From Stachybotrys elegans (Eukaryota; Ascomycota; Sordariomycetes; Hypocreales; Stachybotryaceae): a stretch of DNA of 64,000 nt. The notes under the pieces were generated by a model that saw only the letters and a program-made list of their open reading frames with translations, made no database searches and was not told the origin of the DNA. Each line of letters opens with the position of its first letter. Positions within the stretch are counted from its first letter, which is position 1. Of the stretch, positions 45,787-59,042 are shown one piece after another. A program made the translations under genes and the position numbers. The stretch spans positions 2,604,001 to 2,668,000 of the forward strand of contig JAGPNK010000001.1 in NCBI GenBank assembly GCA_020746835.1, written 5' to 3'.

Positions 45787-46310
45787 TTATACAGCCATAC
45801 CCTTGCCGTGGTATGGAGACCAGATGCCTCTGACACTGGGCTTGGTACTTGTCACGGCCTTGTTGGTGCGCCGCAACTTCTCGCCGCTTGCATCCCGTAG
45901 CAGTTCCGCCTTTTTGAGGATCTCGAAGGGAGACAGGTTTCGCACGCAGATAGACTTCATTCCGCCGTTGATGTAGTGGCCGACGATGACAGGGTGTTTG
46001 TTGGGACGGGGGGAGACGGCGAACTCGACTTGAGGGTTTGCGGCGGCGAATCTGGGGAGTAGCGACTTGATGAAACCGCTTTCGAGCGTGTTAGCCATAA
46101 TCCACGTGAATATCGGCACGATCGAGCCCTACTTCATGCCCTTGGAGCTTCCTGCCCAATCGCAGTAGTGGATGTTCATCTTCTTGCACTGCAAGACGAA
46201 GGCTCCAACGCCATTCTACGGGAGGTCAGTTTCGGGGTCCGCCGGTCAGGAATACTGCATTCGAATCTTACCTGGCCCTTGGAAATCGCGCGTATCGCCT
46301 TGACGGTCAT
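45787..46310 (-). CDS. mrpl51: Mitochondrial large-subunit ribosomal protein mL43 (Mrpl51)
   Basis: Minus-strand exons 46272-46310, 46133-46215 and 45787-46078 give 137 aa. It is a component of the mitochondrial large ribosomal subunit with the L51/S25/CI-B8 thioredoxin-like domain. After splicing the N terminus reads MTVKAIRAISKGQ, then NGVGAFVLQCKKMNIHYCDW and SSKGMNGFIKSLLPRFA. The block VEFAVSPRPNKHPVIVGHYI followed by KSICVRNLSPFEILKKAELL is characteristic. Length matches yeast Mrpl51. Introns are 56 and 54 nt, the second with a GCTAAC branch point. It is divergent from U1-70K with about 350 bp between start codons. Confidence 0.95.
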
Positions 46311-46658
46311 TTTGACGGACTGAGCAGTTGTGTCGTCAGGTGTTGTCCAATTCGACCAAGCGATGGCCATGCTCTGCGAAAAATGTAGCCCAACTCCTGG
46401 GGAGAGAGGCTCCTGAAATGGACTAGTGCATACGGGCAGAACATCGGCTAAAGTCAAGGTCAGCACCAAGCATCCAGGCAGCCCCATTGCTTCCAAAAGC
46501 AAGGGGATAATTTCCGCCAACGCGCAAACCCACGGAATCGCGCGCTCCCAAATTCAGTTGCGCCTATCCATCGCCCATTGCCACCTTCTGGATGCCCATC
46601 AACATCAGCGAATCTATAAAATTAAGAAGCGCAGGGAACAACACTCGTCGACGTCGGG
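46311..46658. promoter_or_regulatory. Bidirectional promoter mL43 / U1-70K
   Basis: Only 348 bp separates the two divergent start codons, so both promoters must lie here or overlap the neighbouring gene. No specific factor site can be named. Confidence 0.55.
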
Positions 46659-48167
46659 ATGACTGATAAGCTCCCGCCCAATCTCCTGGCGCTCTTCGCA
46701 GCACGACCTCCGCTGCGATGGGTTGAGCCTCCGGACCACGCGCCGGAGAAGCGCAAGACGGCGCCCATCGATGGCGTCGCAGCCTTCCTCCCCGAACTAC
46801 AGAAGTACAAGGAGACGGATCAGTACCACCCGACCGAGAGTTGGCTGCAGATGCGCGACCGCAAGAAGCAGGAGAAGGATGCTGCTGTCAAGGAGCTCTT
46901 GACGACGGGACCCAAACTCTGTGAGTATCCAGGAGAGCTGGTCTCCTTGCGGCCACACCCGCTAACAGGCCACTGCAGACAAGCCGAACGAAGACCCCAA
47001 TATCCGCGGTGACGCATTCAAGACGTTGATTGTCGCCAGACTCAGCTACGATGCCGACGAGCGCGACCTCGAGAGGGAGTTTGGCCGTTATGGCCCCATT
47101 GAGCGTGTTGGTCTTCCTCGGCCTCGCCTCGCCGCACTGCCTTGTTTTTTTCTCAGCTAATCGCGCAACTGCAGATCCGTATAGTCTCCGATACACATGC
47201 TCATGAAAAGCCCCAGAAGAAGAAGAAGCCGCACCGAGGCTATGCCTTCGTCGTATTCGAACGAGAGAAGGACATGAGAGGTAAACTGCTCCCACCCCCC
47301 TAAGCAACGAGATCTATTTCCCTCTGGACGTACCCTGGAAGGTGTGGCCCTCAAGCTTGCCTGCCCTCCAGGCGTATATTTTTGAGACACAATGGGCCCT
47401 CAAGCATGCCTGTCTCCCCCTACCGTTGTCCCTGCCGGCCTCTTTATGCCGTGAAAGCTCTACATGGTAAGATTTACTGACACGCGCGCTTCTCTGCGCC
47501 TTTATGTGTAGCTGCTTTGGATGGATGCGATGGTATCCGCATCAAGGACCGACGTATCAAGGTAGACGTCGAGCGTGGCAGAACTGTTAAGGGCTGGAAG
47601 CCTCGCAGGCTGGGCGGCGGCCTCGGCGGACGGGGATACACCAGGGCCATGGCTGCGCGCCCAGCTGGACCGGGCGGCTTTGGTGGCCCTGGTTTCCGTG
47701 GCGGCTTCAGGGGCTTCGAGGGCGGAGGCCGTGGTCGCGGTGGGTTCCGAGGCGGTCGCGGAGGTGGCTTTCGAGGAGGTGAGATGGGACCGAGGGGTGA
47801 CCGGAACGGCTTCGGCGGACCACCCTCTGGTCCCGGATTCGACAGGAGGAACGGCGATCGAGGCTTTTCCGGTGGGTATGACTCCCGAGGTGGCGGCCGC
47901 TCATTTGACGACAGACGCGACGGCGGACGCGACGGCGGACGCGACGGCGGCCGGGATGGAGGTCGCGATGGAGGTCGCGATGGTGGCCGTTTCGGTGACC
48001 GCGACAACCGCAGAACGGGCAGCAACATGGAACCGATCGGCCGACGGGAGGGTGGGTATCGCGAAAGGGACAGGGACAGGGACTATGACAGACCTCGAGA
48101 CGACGACAACCGCAAGCGAGGCTTCGAAGGCGGATACGAAGACCCAAGGAAGTTGCGCCGTTACTAA
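46659..48167 (+). CDS. snp1: U1 snRNP 70 kDa protein
   Basis: Exons 46659-46920, 46979-47106, 47175-47280 and 47512-48167 give 383 aa. It binds stem-loop I of U1 snRNA and helps define 5' splice sites in the nucleus. The N-terminal U1-70K domain ([20 protein letters not shown], then a charged helix) precedes the RRM, with RNP2-like TLIVARL (103-109) and RNP1 RGYAFVVF (151-158). [20 protein letters not shown] and GGGLGG are hallmarks of the family. The C terminus is a long Arg/Gly/Asp-rich tail with six tandem RDGG units, then [12 protein letters not shown] mixed-charge repeats. The second intron uses a GTTGGT donor. The third is 231 nt. A long ORF in another frame across exon 4 is only a shadow of the repeats. 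Confidence 0.96.
47916..47987 (+). repeat. Six tandem 12-nt units encoding RDGG
   Basis: Six consecutive Arg-Asp-Gly-Gly units in the U1-70K tail. The first three are nearly identical CGCGACGGCGGA units and the later ones use GAT and GGT codons, suggesting two rounds of expansion. Confidence 0.9.
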
Positions 48168-48827
48168 TTTTCTGAAACGAGCCCCGACGTGGCCATCACC
48201 AGATTGTTTCCCCCATTCCCTCGCGGGTAAGGTCATCTGGCTTCCTGTTATACAGTTCTTTGCACCCAAGCCGAAGCATAACACCGGCACACCCCTACGA
48301 ACGACTTCTGGGGGAATCGCTATCCCACCCAGCTCTGGAAACACAGGCTGGCCTTTCTCTTGCCATTGGGATCCCTTGGACTGGAGTTTTGACGGAAGGT
48401 AAAAGAAAATACCACTTATGTAATATTAGCAACGGAGAGAAAGCGGACATCTAGGTATCTTAGGCAACGAGGGCTGAGACGCCCATCACCTGCAAGATAG
48501 AGAGGTAAGGTCAGAGGTAAGCACTTGTGACCTGGGGCCTTGGGACAGACGCAGTGTTTCTACGAGGTCTGTCCCCGACTGATGTTTTTGGCTAGGTGAA
48601 TATAGTGGCAAGACAGGATATCGCGCAAGGCGCATATTGACGAAGCATGCATCGCCGTTTGATCATGAATGTATACAAATTTGTTCATTTCCTAGGGGGT
48701 GCGTTTTGTACCATCATGCCGCCCGCCCTTCCGTGACCTTGAACGCCGAAACCCACGTAATCCATGCTGGTATCAGTCATACGAACGAGAAAGTCTGGAC
48801 ACACTTTGGAGCCGAGACGAATGGCTT
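48168..48827. other. Convergent intergenic region U1-70K / MRT4
   Basis: It holds two 3' untranslated regions. No gene is seen. Confidence 0.5.
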
Positions 48828-49698
48828 CTACTCCTCCATGGCATTAGGGTTGACCTCTGTCACCTCGTTGGATGCCGCGCTCCAGTATCTGCATCCTCAG
48901 GTTAGCAACCCCCTCCCTTTGATGGCGCTTTATTGCATAGGTATGGAGAGAACTTACGCCAGAACCTTGACTTTGAACTCGCTCAGACAGACACTGAATA
49001 GCTTGAGCAACCTGGTCTGCCTCGAGTCCAAGACATCACCCTCCTTGCAGACCCGGTAGCCCTCGCCCTCGCCGTTCTCATCGCCCAGGACGACCTTGCC
49101 CTTGACCATGCGCGTGGGCACGCCCAGCCGCCTCAGCTCGGGCTCAATGGAGTGCTCCATGGGGACGTCGTACTCGGCAGGGACCTCGCCGGCGGTGGCA
49201 TAGACGACGCCGGGGGGGATGGTGAAGTCGCGCGTGGCCGCGACGCCCGCGCGGGCAAAGTCTACGTGGGTGAGCTTGTCGAAGTACTCGATGATGGACT
49301 CGGCGGGGCGGTTGGTCAGGAGCAGGCCGACGCTGCCGGAGATGTAGCGCGAGAGACCTTCAATGCCGGGCACAAGGGCTTCCGAATCGGTCTGGCCGAG
49401 GGCCTTGGCCATGAGCTTCGTCTTGCCGAAGAAGAGGCTGCGCCAAAAACCGTCAGTCTTTGAAAAGAGCAGGGGAGGCCCATTGCCATGAAGAAATGGA
49501 TGCTTACCGGCAGTCGGAGAGCTCGTGGCGCACAGTCTTGAGGTAGTTGTTGCGCATGTTGTCCACGTCAAAGACAAAGCAGTGCTGGTACTCGGGCACG
49601 GCATCGCGGATGTTCTGGAAGAGCTTGTCCTTGTGCTCGCGGTTCTTCTTGGTGACCTGCGTCAGGTTGAAGACCTTTGCGCGCTTCGACTTGGGCAT
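48828..49698 (-). CDS. mrt4: Ribosome assembly factor Mrt4 (P0-like)
   Basis: Minus-strand exons 49508-49698, 48958-49437 and 48828-48888 give 243 aa. Mrt4 is a nucleolar/nuclear paralogue of stalk protein P0 that occupies the P0 site on pre-60S particles until it is exchanged. The start [18 protein letters not shown] is typical, followed by [20 protein letters not shown] and, across intron 1, [15 protein letters not shown]. The IPPGVV and [15 protein letters not shown] blocks are family hallmarks. The last exon is only 61 nt and encodes [20 protein letters not shown]. It joins through a GTAAGT donor at 48957, where unspliced reading would end at once with VLA-stop. The length equals that of yeast Mrt4 within a few residues. 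Confidence 0.95.
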
Positions 49699-51316
49699 TG
49701 CGGCGGTATTGTATCTGCTTTCTGACGGGAACTGGGTTGGTTGGAGGAGGAGGAAACGACACAAAATCGCAATCTTTTGGGCCGGAAAATTGCACGACCT
49801 TCTTTCGAGTGGTGTTGAAAATGGTACTGTGGGGGTTGCTGATAAGATAACGAAAATTTCGAGAAGTAGGGACTTTTTTTTCTTCCTCTTTTTTTTTCCC
49901 TCCCTCGTCTTCACCCACTTTTCCACCTTGACCTCAATTGGCTGGTAACCCCCCACAATCTGGTTTGTGGCATGGCAGCCGAGGTGGGTGTTAAACTCAA
50001 TCATCAATCGAAGGTTGTAGGCAACCAAGAGGGGGGGGGCAAAAAAGCAGGGACCGCAAACTGTAGGCCCATACAATATTGAGCACCTCGATATCTTCTA
50101 TGCAACACTACAGCTGCATTTCTGCTCCAAATTCAAATTTGATGACATTCCCGAAATTCTACAGTATTTCTTTACTGCAAAATTATTTTGTTTATTTATT
50201 TTCTGGCTGGCCATGGTGCTAAAATGATTTGCAGCCCCTGTTTTTTTATCCCCCTCTTGGCAACTCTATTCCTCCATTCCCACGATGCGCTAACAAGGCA
50301 ACGCAAGCTCTAGCCAGTTCGCAGATGACTTGAGCATGCGACGCGAGCCAAGCCTGTTGGTTTTGCGCTGGCGTTGCGCAAAAGCGCTTCTATTGGTAGA
50401 TTGGTGGTGGGTTAGGGCGGGACTATCTGGCGAGGGAGAGCGCACGAAAGTTGGACAGAAAGCTGTTCACCTCCCCATCTGGTTGCGGCAGCCCTAACAA
50501 GGCATCCCGCTCCCTGCACTCGTTGATTGCGCAATCGCCGGCTCTATGTCTGGTGCACGCACGGCATCTGTCTGCCAGAAGAAGTACAGCACTGTGCTCA
50601 ATCCCAAGACCAAGGAAATGAGCGACTGAGTACTCCGTACATACTAAGGTAACTCAGATGCTGAGGCCAGCTGCAACCCCGGTCGCGACGCACGGACCAG
50701 ATTCGTGGATCAGCCTCCGAACCTACCTGTACCTTTCCGGACTGCGTTGGTGCAGGCTAGCATTTTCGTTAGGTTAGGACTTACCTAGTGCTACCTAAGG
50801 TTGCCAGAAAATGTGTGATGTCTTTTTTTCCTCTTTTCCATCCAGCAAAGCAAGCACAATAGAGCTGCCAGTGCTTCACGCATCACCTTTCTGCCCCTCT
50901 CTTCTCTCTTCATCTCATCTTTATATATCTCTCCTTAACACGAATTCTATCCTTCTCCCGCTGCCCATCGCACCTGCTGCCCCTCCCAGGTTTCGCTCCT
51001 CCCTCGCGTCCGCCACCGAACCCAACTTCCCCCATTTTTATCATCAGCCCGCGAGCCTCTCCTTCCCTCGACCCGCATCCCGCCCACGCAAACCTCTTCA
51101 TCATACCTCCCAGCCGACCTCATCTCGCCGACTAGTCGCCTCTCTCCTCCCAGTCAGCCTCCTTTCCCGTCTTTCGACCCCGAGCTTCCGACCTCGAGTC
51201 TCTGTTAGCGTCGCATCAAACGGTTGTCGCGTCCGCTCTGCGTCAACTGTCTTAGCCTGTCCACATACCCCCCGGCATCGAGTTGCATCACTGGGCTGAA
51301 GTACAGAACCACCACC
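49699..51316. other. Divergent intergenic region MRT4 / G3BP-like gene
   Basis: No gene is seen. The minus-strand MRT4 promoter is at the left. TACTCCGTAC occurs at 50631-50640 and TACCTAGTGCTACCTAAGG words near 50780-50800. A CT-rich tract at 50815-51290 is the probable leader of the plus-strand gene. Confidence 0.45.
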
Positions 51317-53091
51317 ATGGCTACCAATGGCACCTTTGCTCCCCAGGAGCAGTTCAAGGGCTCTGCTGACCAGGGCTCCTCTGCTCCCGCAATGGATGGT
51401 GCCCCCAACGCCTCCGCCAACAACAACCTCTCCAAGGACGAAGTTGCCTGGTATTTCGTCGAGCAGTACTACACCACCCTCAGCAAGTCTCCAGAGAAAC
51501 TCCACGTATGTACATCTCATCTCCCTACCTACCCAGGATGCTAACCGAAATCGCAGCTCTTCTACGGCAAGCGCTCCCAATTCGTATACGGACTTGAGGC
51601 CGAGGTAGCAAATGTCTCCGTTGGCAGACCGGTAGGTTTCTCTCCATGGCATATCCGCATCCTCAATCTCTGACTCGTCGATACACAGGCTATCCAACAG
51701 CGCATCTCCAACCTTGATTTCCAAGATTGCAAAGTTCGAGTTTCCAATGTCGACTCCCAGGCCTCCTTCGACAATATTGTCATCCAAGTCATTGGTGAGA
51801 CCTCCAACAAAGCCGGCGAGCCCAAGAAGTTTGTCCAGACCTTTGTGCTTGCCCAGCAACCCTCGGGCTACTTTGTTCTCAACGACATCCTGCGATACAT
51901 CAGCGAGGATGGTGACGAGGAGTCTGGTGAGGCCGCGGAAGCTGCGGCTCCCTCAGCCGAGGCTGCGGAGGCGCCCGCGCCTGTTGAAGCCGAGGTAGAG
52001 CAAGCCGTAGCTCCTGCTGCCGAGCCCGCTACTCTGGACACCGCTGTTGTTGAGGAGAAGCTCCAGGAGGCCGTCGCCGAGGATAAGGACTTCGCTGACG
52101 CTAACGGCTCCACGACTGTCACCACTGAGACCTCCGCCACCCTGGACGCTCAGGAGCCTACCCCTGCCGTCACTGAGCCCGAAGCTGCTGCTCGTCAGGT
52201 TGAGGAGGAGGATATCAAGGAGGCCGATAAGCCCAAGGAGCCCTCTCCCACGCCCGTGGCCAAGCCCGCCGCCACTCAGCCTGCTGAGACTGCCCCTGAG
52301 CAGCCTATCATGCCTCCTAAGCCGATGACCTGGGCTAGCCGAGCGGCGGCTGCTGCCGGCCCTCGCCCCGTCGTGCCTCTTCCCAAGACCGCTACGCCTC
52401 CCGCTGGAGCTCAGAGCCGAGCCCCTGCGCCCGCCGCCGCACCCGCCGCTGCCGCACCCGCTGCCGCACCCGCTGCCACAACCACTCCGGCTCCAGCTGC
52501 ACCCGCCACCGCCACCCCTGCCGCAAACACTGAGGCCCCCAAGGAGGTGTCCGGCTGGCAGACTGCCGGCGCTGACTCCAAGCGACAAAACCGCCCGCAG
52601 TCTATCTCTCAAGCCCCTACCGAGAAGGAGGGCACGATGGGTTACGTCAAGTATGTCACAGACAAGGTCCAGGACGCCGACCTTAAGGCTGCCCTTGCTG
52701 CCCATGGCGAGCTGACCTACTTTGATATCAACCGACAGAAGGTATGTGGTATATTCTGGCACAGTGTCCTTTGATGTCGGATAGCTAACTTGCTTAGAAT
52801 TGCGCTTTTGTCGAGTACAAGACCATCGAGGGTTACCAGGCTGCTGTGTCCGCCAACCCCCACGTGGTGAACGGCGAGAACATTGTTGTCGAGCCTCGCC
52901 GCCCCAAGTCCAACGCATACGGTGGGAGCAACTACGGCTCTGGCCGTGGCAGCGTCTCCGGCCGTGGACGTGGAGGATTCGATGGCAACCGACCCGGTCA
53001 AGGAAACCCCCGAGGCAACTTCTCTGGCCAGAACCGTGGGCGTGGCGGCATGCCTCGCGGACGCGGAGGCCCCCAAGCTACCAACGCCTAG
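51317..53091 (+). CDS. nxt3: G3BP-like protein (NTF2 and RRM domains)
   Basis: Exons 51317-51505, 51557-51631, 51689-52741 and 52798-53091 give 536 aa. It resembles fission yeast Nxt3 and animal G3BP, RNA-binding scaffolds linked to ubiquitin protease control and stress granules. The NTF2-like domain spans about 38-155 (VAWYFVEQYYTTLSKSPEKL, LFYGKRSQFVYG, FVQTFVLAQQPSGYFVLNDI). A long acidic and then Ala/Pro-rich linker follows, with IMPPKPMTWASRAAAAA as a conserved patch. The RRM is at about 420-495 (GYVKYV, NCAFVEYK). An Arg/Gly-rich tail with repeated GRGRGG units closes the protein. The start is in an excellent context (caccATGg). All three introns are 51-57 nt and keep frame. Confidence 0.92.
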
Positions 53092-55060
53092 GCGCCGTGG
53101 AGTGAAGTCTGTTCTCCGGTCCAGTAGCGCATCCTACAATGCGACTGGACACGTTGGACGGGGGGAAGGCGAGCACTGCCTACTCCCGTGTGGTGGTCAG
53201 TCTCACCTACTGGAGGTATTATCCTTCAGACGAATTTCGAGAAGAACAAGGAGAAAGCAGGCATGGGAACATCACCTCACCACGGGATTCATATAGTGCG
53301 GGCACACGCCTTTGCCCCATGACCTGCTTGCCATTTCACCACTATCTTTTTCTCTCGACAACTTGATTACTTCTCTTTTCTTTTCTTTCTATCCCTTCAT
53401 CGTCACCTTATTTTTCTTATTTGTTGTCCGCCCTTGCTGGGTAGGCAATTGCATTGCGCGCCGCGTCTGGATGCCCCGACGAGGGATTTTGAAATGATGG
53501 ACTCACGAGACATGTTCCGGCTGGAGTTGTGTCACGGTTTTTGGGTCCCAATAATATCCAAGCATAGGATTAGGTAGTTTCGTGTATATTGCGCACACGG
53601 AGGGCGAGGCAGGCATATGGGCTAACGCGAGCAATCGTGTGACGGCGTTGTATGGCTGCGTGCCTGGTGCGTTACACAAGGAGTGAGGAATGAGGGAAAA
53701 TGGACATTGTACGAAGATATGGAGGGAACGGAGGACACTGGGCGAGCTGGAGAGAATGGAGTAAAAGCAAGGCATCATTCTTATGGAGGTTAGAACCGGA
53801 TGTACAATACCTAGGATGACAGTCAGTTAGGGTCAAAAGCGTCAATAGCCAAAAGGAAAAAAAGGAAGAAAAAACAAAAACAAACCAAAACCAAAAGAGG
53901 ACGGTCATATCAGTGTTGGGGGGTTCTGGTTGTGACGTGTAATAGTCCACGACAGTACTCTTTGCTGTCACATACAGCAGTAGGAAGAGGGGGGGTTCTT
54001 TGGCTGTCTCGATGGTCACTGATGGATTCTTTACGCTTGCATTATTTACGATACCTAGGCTCAGTAAACTACGCTTGTAGGCAGGTATCGGGAATGGAGT
54101 AAAGCTTTTGCCTCGGGTATCGAGGGTTGAGGATAGGCGGGAGGGCAAGATCCGACGGCAGAATGCGGAATGGCAGAAGGCTTCTGTTACCATGAATGAG
54201 GAGCTTCTCCATTGGCGTCCCTTGGTGGAAGATGGACGTGGCAGATAAGGTCGCATTCATTAATAATGTTGCGCATTAATAGCGGTGATAATGGTTGGCG
54301 TGTCATGCCCTCGTGAGCAGTGCAGGTTCTTTTGGGAGTCTGAAGAGACGGATCGCCGGCCTTCTCTGGAGAGGAGGAGCCAGCCCACAAGAAAGATCAC
54401 GCGGGACGCATAGCAACCAGGCTCACCGGAGAGCTTGAGCAAGGCAGGAAGGCAGGTAGGCAGGTAATAATGGAGGCACTATTCTGTACGGGAGTTGGCG
54501 ATGTTTGGGTATACCGCTTGCCAGGCACCCCGACGTACCAGTAGGCTGTAGACGGGATGTAACGGTGGAGGAGAGAAACCAGATTTGTGAGAGGGCTCAG
54601 GAGATGTGATTGGCTGGTGGCGATGATGTGCCAAAGCCCAGGACGGCAGGTGATTATGCATCGGGAAATCGGCCATCTGAGCTCGTGCGTCTGGATATTT
54701 CCTACGGTCGCTGATTTTGTTTGGCTTGTGCATGTTTGCCCATTCATGTCGGTGGCGTGAGATTTACCATGACTGCAGATGCCGATCCAGGGCCAGGCTT
54801 GGGACAAGCGACCAATAAGGAGATGCGATGCTGCATAAACAAGAGGTAGGGAGAAACAAGAGGCTGCGTCAAATTAGGGGAGTGGCCGGATATGCCGATC
54901 CCATCTATCCATCACGGACGTGACTCTCGGCAGTCAGTCTGACTTGGGATTTGTGGGAGGGAGGGCCAGCCAGCAGCATGGGCGGCCGGCCCTTGGCCAG
55001 ATCGAGTTATTGCCCATGATCCATGTCGACGCCGCGCGCTGACTGGCGCTGCTCTGCGCA

Positions 55061-55106
55061 TTAAAAAAAAAAGAAAAAGAAAAAGAAAAAGAAAAGAAAA
55101 AAAAAC
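55061..55106 (+). repeat. A-rich AAAAAG repeat
   Basis: A stretch of A interrupted at regular intervals by G, in non-coding sequence. Confidence 0.8.
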
Positions 55107-58100
55107 GGAAAAGGAAAGGAATAGTTTGGGGTCGATCCAAGGTCGATTCTGGAAGGCTGACACACTGACGATCACAGTGAGCTGAGTCAATGAATGACGA
55201 CGGCGTTAAGCGGGAGCAGAGCAGCCCGAGCGGGGGGAGGGGGGGTTTCGTGAGCATCTTGACCGAGGTGGGAATGAATTTCCAGTGCGGAAAATTAAAA
55301 AAAAGAAAAGAACTTATAGAAACCATTCAGGAGTAATGTCAGGGACGGGACCGGTGATGGAGGATCCAAGGAAAGGTGAGGGAGGAAGGCAGGCACAAGG
55401 ATCATCGGTAGGAGAGAAGCCAAACCAGAAGGAAGAGAGAAGGAAACAAACAAAAGGGCTCTGCGCAAGCAAGCAATGTGAGTGTGTGAGTGGTGAGTGC
55501 AATGCACGCCCCACGCACTGGGCTGGCTCTGGGTCCCCCTGCGCTTCAAAGGTGCCAATATGCAGGTCAAAAGTTCCGGATGGGGCCCGTGAGAGCGGCA
55601 ATCCGCAGCACGGCAAGACGGGGGTGGATGGTGGTTACAGAGTAGAGTGATGCATGTGGCGGTGGCAGGCGTAAATGCAAATCAAGCCAAACGCAAGCCA
55701 AAAGAGAGAAGGGAGATAACCTTATCCTTTTATTTTATTCATTTCCTTTGCAGGGTTAGACTTGATTCTTGTCTTCAGTTCTTTATGTCTTCTTCTAGTA
55801 GAGTACTAGGTATAATATTTGGCGCATGGTTACCTAGGCTGATAGAGGGTGCGATCTTCGGGCCGGACATTGCACACATCCCATCACCACTGTAGGGCAG
55901 CGTGCAGCATGGGGAGGGACACACGTAACTAGTCGAGTACGTCAGCTAGGTGGTCTGTTTGTCTGTGGTCTGTGTCTGCGCCTTGCGGATGACAAGATCA
56001 TGACAGAGAGTTGAGGCTGGCTGCCGTTATCGGAGATGGTATGAAATCGGCCCAGGCTGGACAAGATCCACGGGGCTATTGGCAGAGCTGAGCAAAGCTG
56101 AGGTTTGAAACGGACCCTCGGTCGGGAGTCTCGGACAAGTGAAGAGTTGCAGCTGGCAGCCATCCAAGGTTGGTTGCTGGCGGCAGCGGGTTAGGTAATA
56201 ATTGTGCGATGCGGGTGCCTCAACTGGCCGAGTCTGTCGGGATAGAGGATGGATAGAGCGGCGTCAGCTACTGGATTGAGTCAATATGGTGGGTTTGTTT
56301 AGGTAACCCGGTGTGGGTCACGGCGGTCCCGTTTCCATAGGATGGGACCGACCGCGTTGAGGTGCCCACGGTGCCCTGCGAGGTCGACTGGCAAGGGCAC
56401 TTTTGGGGCCTTTTGCAACATGGCGTGGCCGCGTGCGCAATGCGAGTCGGCGAGCAGCGCACGAGGAGGGTGAGATGGAAGACGAGAAAAACAAAAGGTC
56501 ATCGAGGTCGCGTAACACTCAGGCCAGCTCACCACTCGTCTTCACTTCCAACACATTTTCCTGTACGGGGTGGGGATCTTTTGTCCTGACGGTGGATACT
56601 ATGAAACGTGGGAGAAGAGAGGCAACAGCTTCCCTGCCTCTTGAGGTTTAGCATGGGTAAAGATGGGATCGTGGAGACACAGTAACGTAACTGCCTCCTA
56701 CCTGTACTCCGTACGAGTACTAATGTTAAGAAAAGAAGGACCAGGTACGGAAGGAACATGCCGGCTAATAAGGGCATGGGCGAGCGCGCGGCAAAAGGAC
56801 AGAAGGGGGGGGAAGAGCGGTGATGAGGGTTACCGTACAGCTGGGAACGAATCGCGAGTAAATTGTTCCCGCTTTGCCTCGCCTTGCCCAGACAAAGCCT
56901 CAAGACAACGGATTGTCTCCATGCGGCAAGCCAGCGCCACCGAGGCAGTCCAGTCCACCTGTTCACATGTGCGGTATGCAGACACCGGGATCCCTTGATT
57001 ACTATCCATGCGCAAGTTTTTTATTCGTTGACTAACGAGACCCAGCATCCCGGGGGCTGGTTTAGAAAAAAAATAAAAGAATAAATAAATGAAGATATAA
57101 AAAATAACACCTATAAGAAACTCGGAGAAAACAAAAGACGGAATAGTGACCGTTAGCTCGGGTCCTGTTTCCCCCAACACTTACAAAAACCAAAATAAAA
57201 CTTACTTGGAAGACTCATAAGAAAAGTGCCGGCACGAGGCGCTTTGAGGCCCTTATACCCAGGCCCTCCCGGTAGTGGGAGAGCGAATGAACGCAGGACC
57301 AGGACACGACTTACACCCCCCCACACACACACACCCCTCTAGAACGTGCCGCATCTTCCGTGGCTGCTGCCCTCCCCGCGTGGCACCTACCACAAGCGGC
57401 TTGGCGGCATCTGCACCCCCCGAATTGGGGTCCTTTTGAAAATGCGCTTTCTCCATAGGCTTCTCCATAGGTGCTGGACGGGCAGGACACACGACGGGAC
57501 AAGACTTCTGGCGCGCACCGACTTGATTTTTCTTTTTCGAACTACAGCTCGCGTTTCTAGGGCTTTTCTTCGCGGACAAGGTTCAGCCATATCCCGTCAG
57601 TATAAATCGTATCATTAGTATGACTAGTGTGTGCAGGACTGCGGTTCACCCTGGCTTTATTGCTTTATCTTCTTCTTATTCTTATTATTTAAAAATTACT
57701 AAATTTTTGGTTGCCAACGTTGGATCTCCTCCACTGCTGCTACAACTTTAACAAAGGACCAACCCGCTAGGCGCAGCCTACTGCCGCCGCCAAACACAAA
57801 GTCCTCAGAACAAACAGGGCGCCGATTCTTTTCTTCCCCTTCTCCTTTCCCTTGTATCCCTAGGATGGCGACGCCTTGTGTGCCGAAATACCACATGCAC
57901 ACACCCCACGCACCCCCGGTGGCGGCCCTCGCTACACCCCCATGGGCACTGTTGGCGTTGGATCATTGATCATCGTCATCATCATTCTCAGCAGCATAAC
58001 CACCATCATCAAACTTGACCACTTTCGTCCTTTGGTCAGTCGCATCTTCATTTGGCCAGTCTCCATTTCCCAGCATCTTGCTTAGCTCGGTTTTTGCTCT

Positions 58101-58205
58101 GACTCTTCTGCCGTGAACCATTCCTCCCTTTCTGCTGCTGCTCCACGGGCGTCTTTTACAACGTTAAGAAGTCCATGGGCTTGTATAATCCATTCCAATA
58201 GCCTT

Positions 58206-58312
58206 GACAGTCCCCAGCACCTGAGTACTGTAGGTACCTAATAGTTAGAGGTATAGAGATTACCTGTAGCTTGCCTACAGTACATAGGTAGGTACCAAGG
58301 TACTCTCTCCTT
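58206..58312. repeat. Cluster of GTAGGTACC / TACCTA words
   Basis: Several copies of GTAGGTACC, TACCTGTAG, CATAGGTAGG and AAGGTACT in about 100 bp, partly palindromic. The same word family recurs in other intergenic gaps of the window. Confidence 0.55.
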
Positions 58313-59042
58313 GGGTTGCTGCCGTACGTTACAGGTACATACGTACCCCCTGTAGCACCTTCTTCCACAAGGACCTGCCCAGTCATTGCGCCTTCCATAG
58401 GCTCTCTCCCCCCTCCCCTAAACGGGCTCCTTCCCCAGGCTCCCTCCCTACCACCTACCAAAAACTCCCATTCCATTGCAACACCCCCCCGGTCAGGGTT
58501 CCGTTGGTTACGGAAACTGCCCGGGCTGCACATCTGGTTCGTTAAGCAGATCCATCACCATCCATCCCCTTTAGAGCCGGGCCAAGGCGAGCCAAGCCCA
58601 GTCAAGCCTCTTCAATCATCACCGCGGCTCTGTCCACTCCCCGCTGTCTTCCTCGGCACGCCGACTTCTCTCCAGAATATTTCCAGACTATCCAACCACT
58701 TGGCCGCTTCACCTGCTGGCTCCCGTCTCTGGCCTTTGCACTCGTTCCTGTCCGGACCGGGAATCAAGCAACGCGCTAGTCTCATCGCCCAGCCCTTGGC
58801 CATCTCATTTCGTCCTGTCGCATCGCATCGCATCACATCATCCCACGAGCGGCGCCGCCTCGCTCCATCTGGCCATCGTCATTCCCATCAACCTTCCATC
58901 TCTGCGTGGCCTGCTGAGCGGTGCACCTCCTGCGCTCTGCTCCCCCAGCATACGGGCCGTCTCTGTCTCGGCTGCTCGGCCAGCAAGCTACCTTGCCCCC
59001 TTGGCCGCGTACTGCATGCGCTCCTCGCCCGCCGTTACAGCC

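Noticed and set aside
47575..48402. 275-codon ORF in a second frame over U1-70K exon 4
   Set aside because: It is a shadow of the RGG/RDGG repeats; the U1-70K frame has the RRM continuation and proper stop.
57253..57579. 108-codon minus-strand ORF with Lys- and Cys-containing segments
   Set aside because: The Cys/Gly part comes from the CA-repeat sequence in another reading direction; no family pattern is visible.
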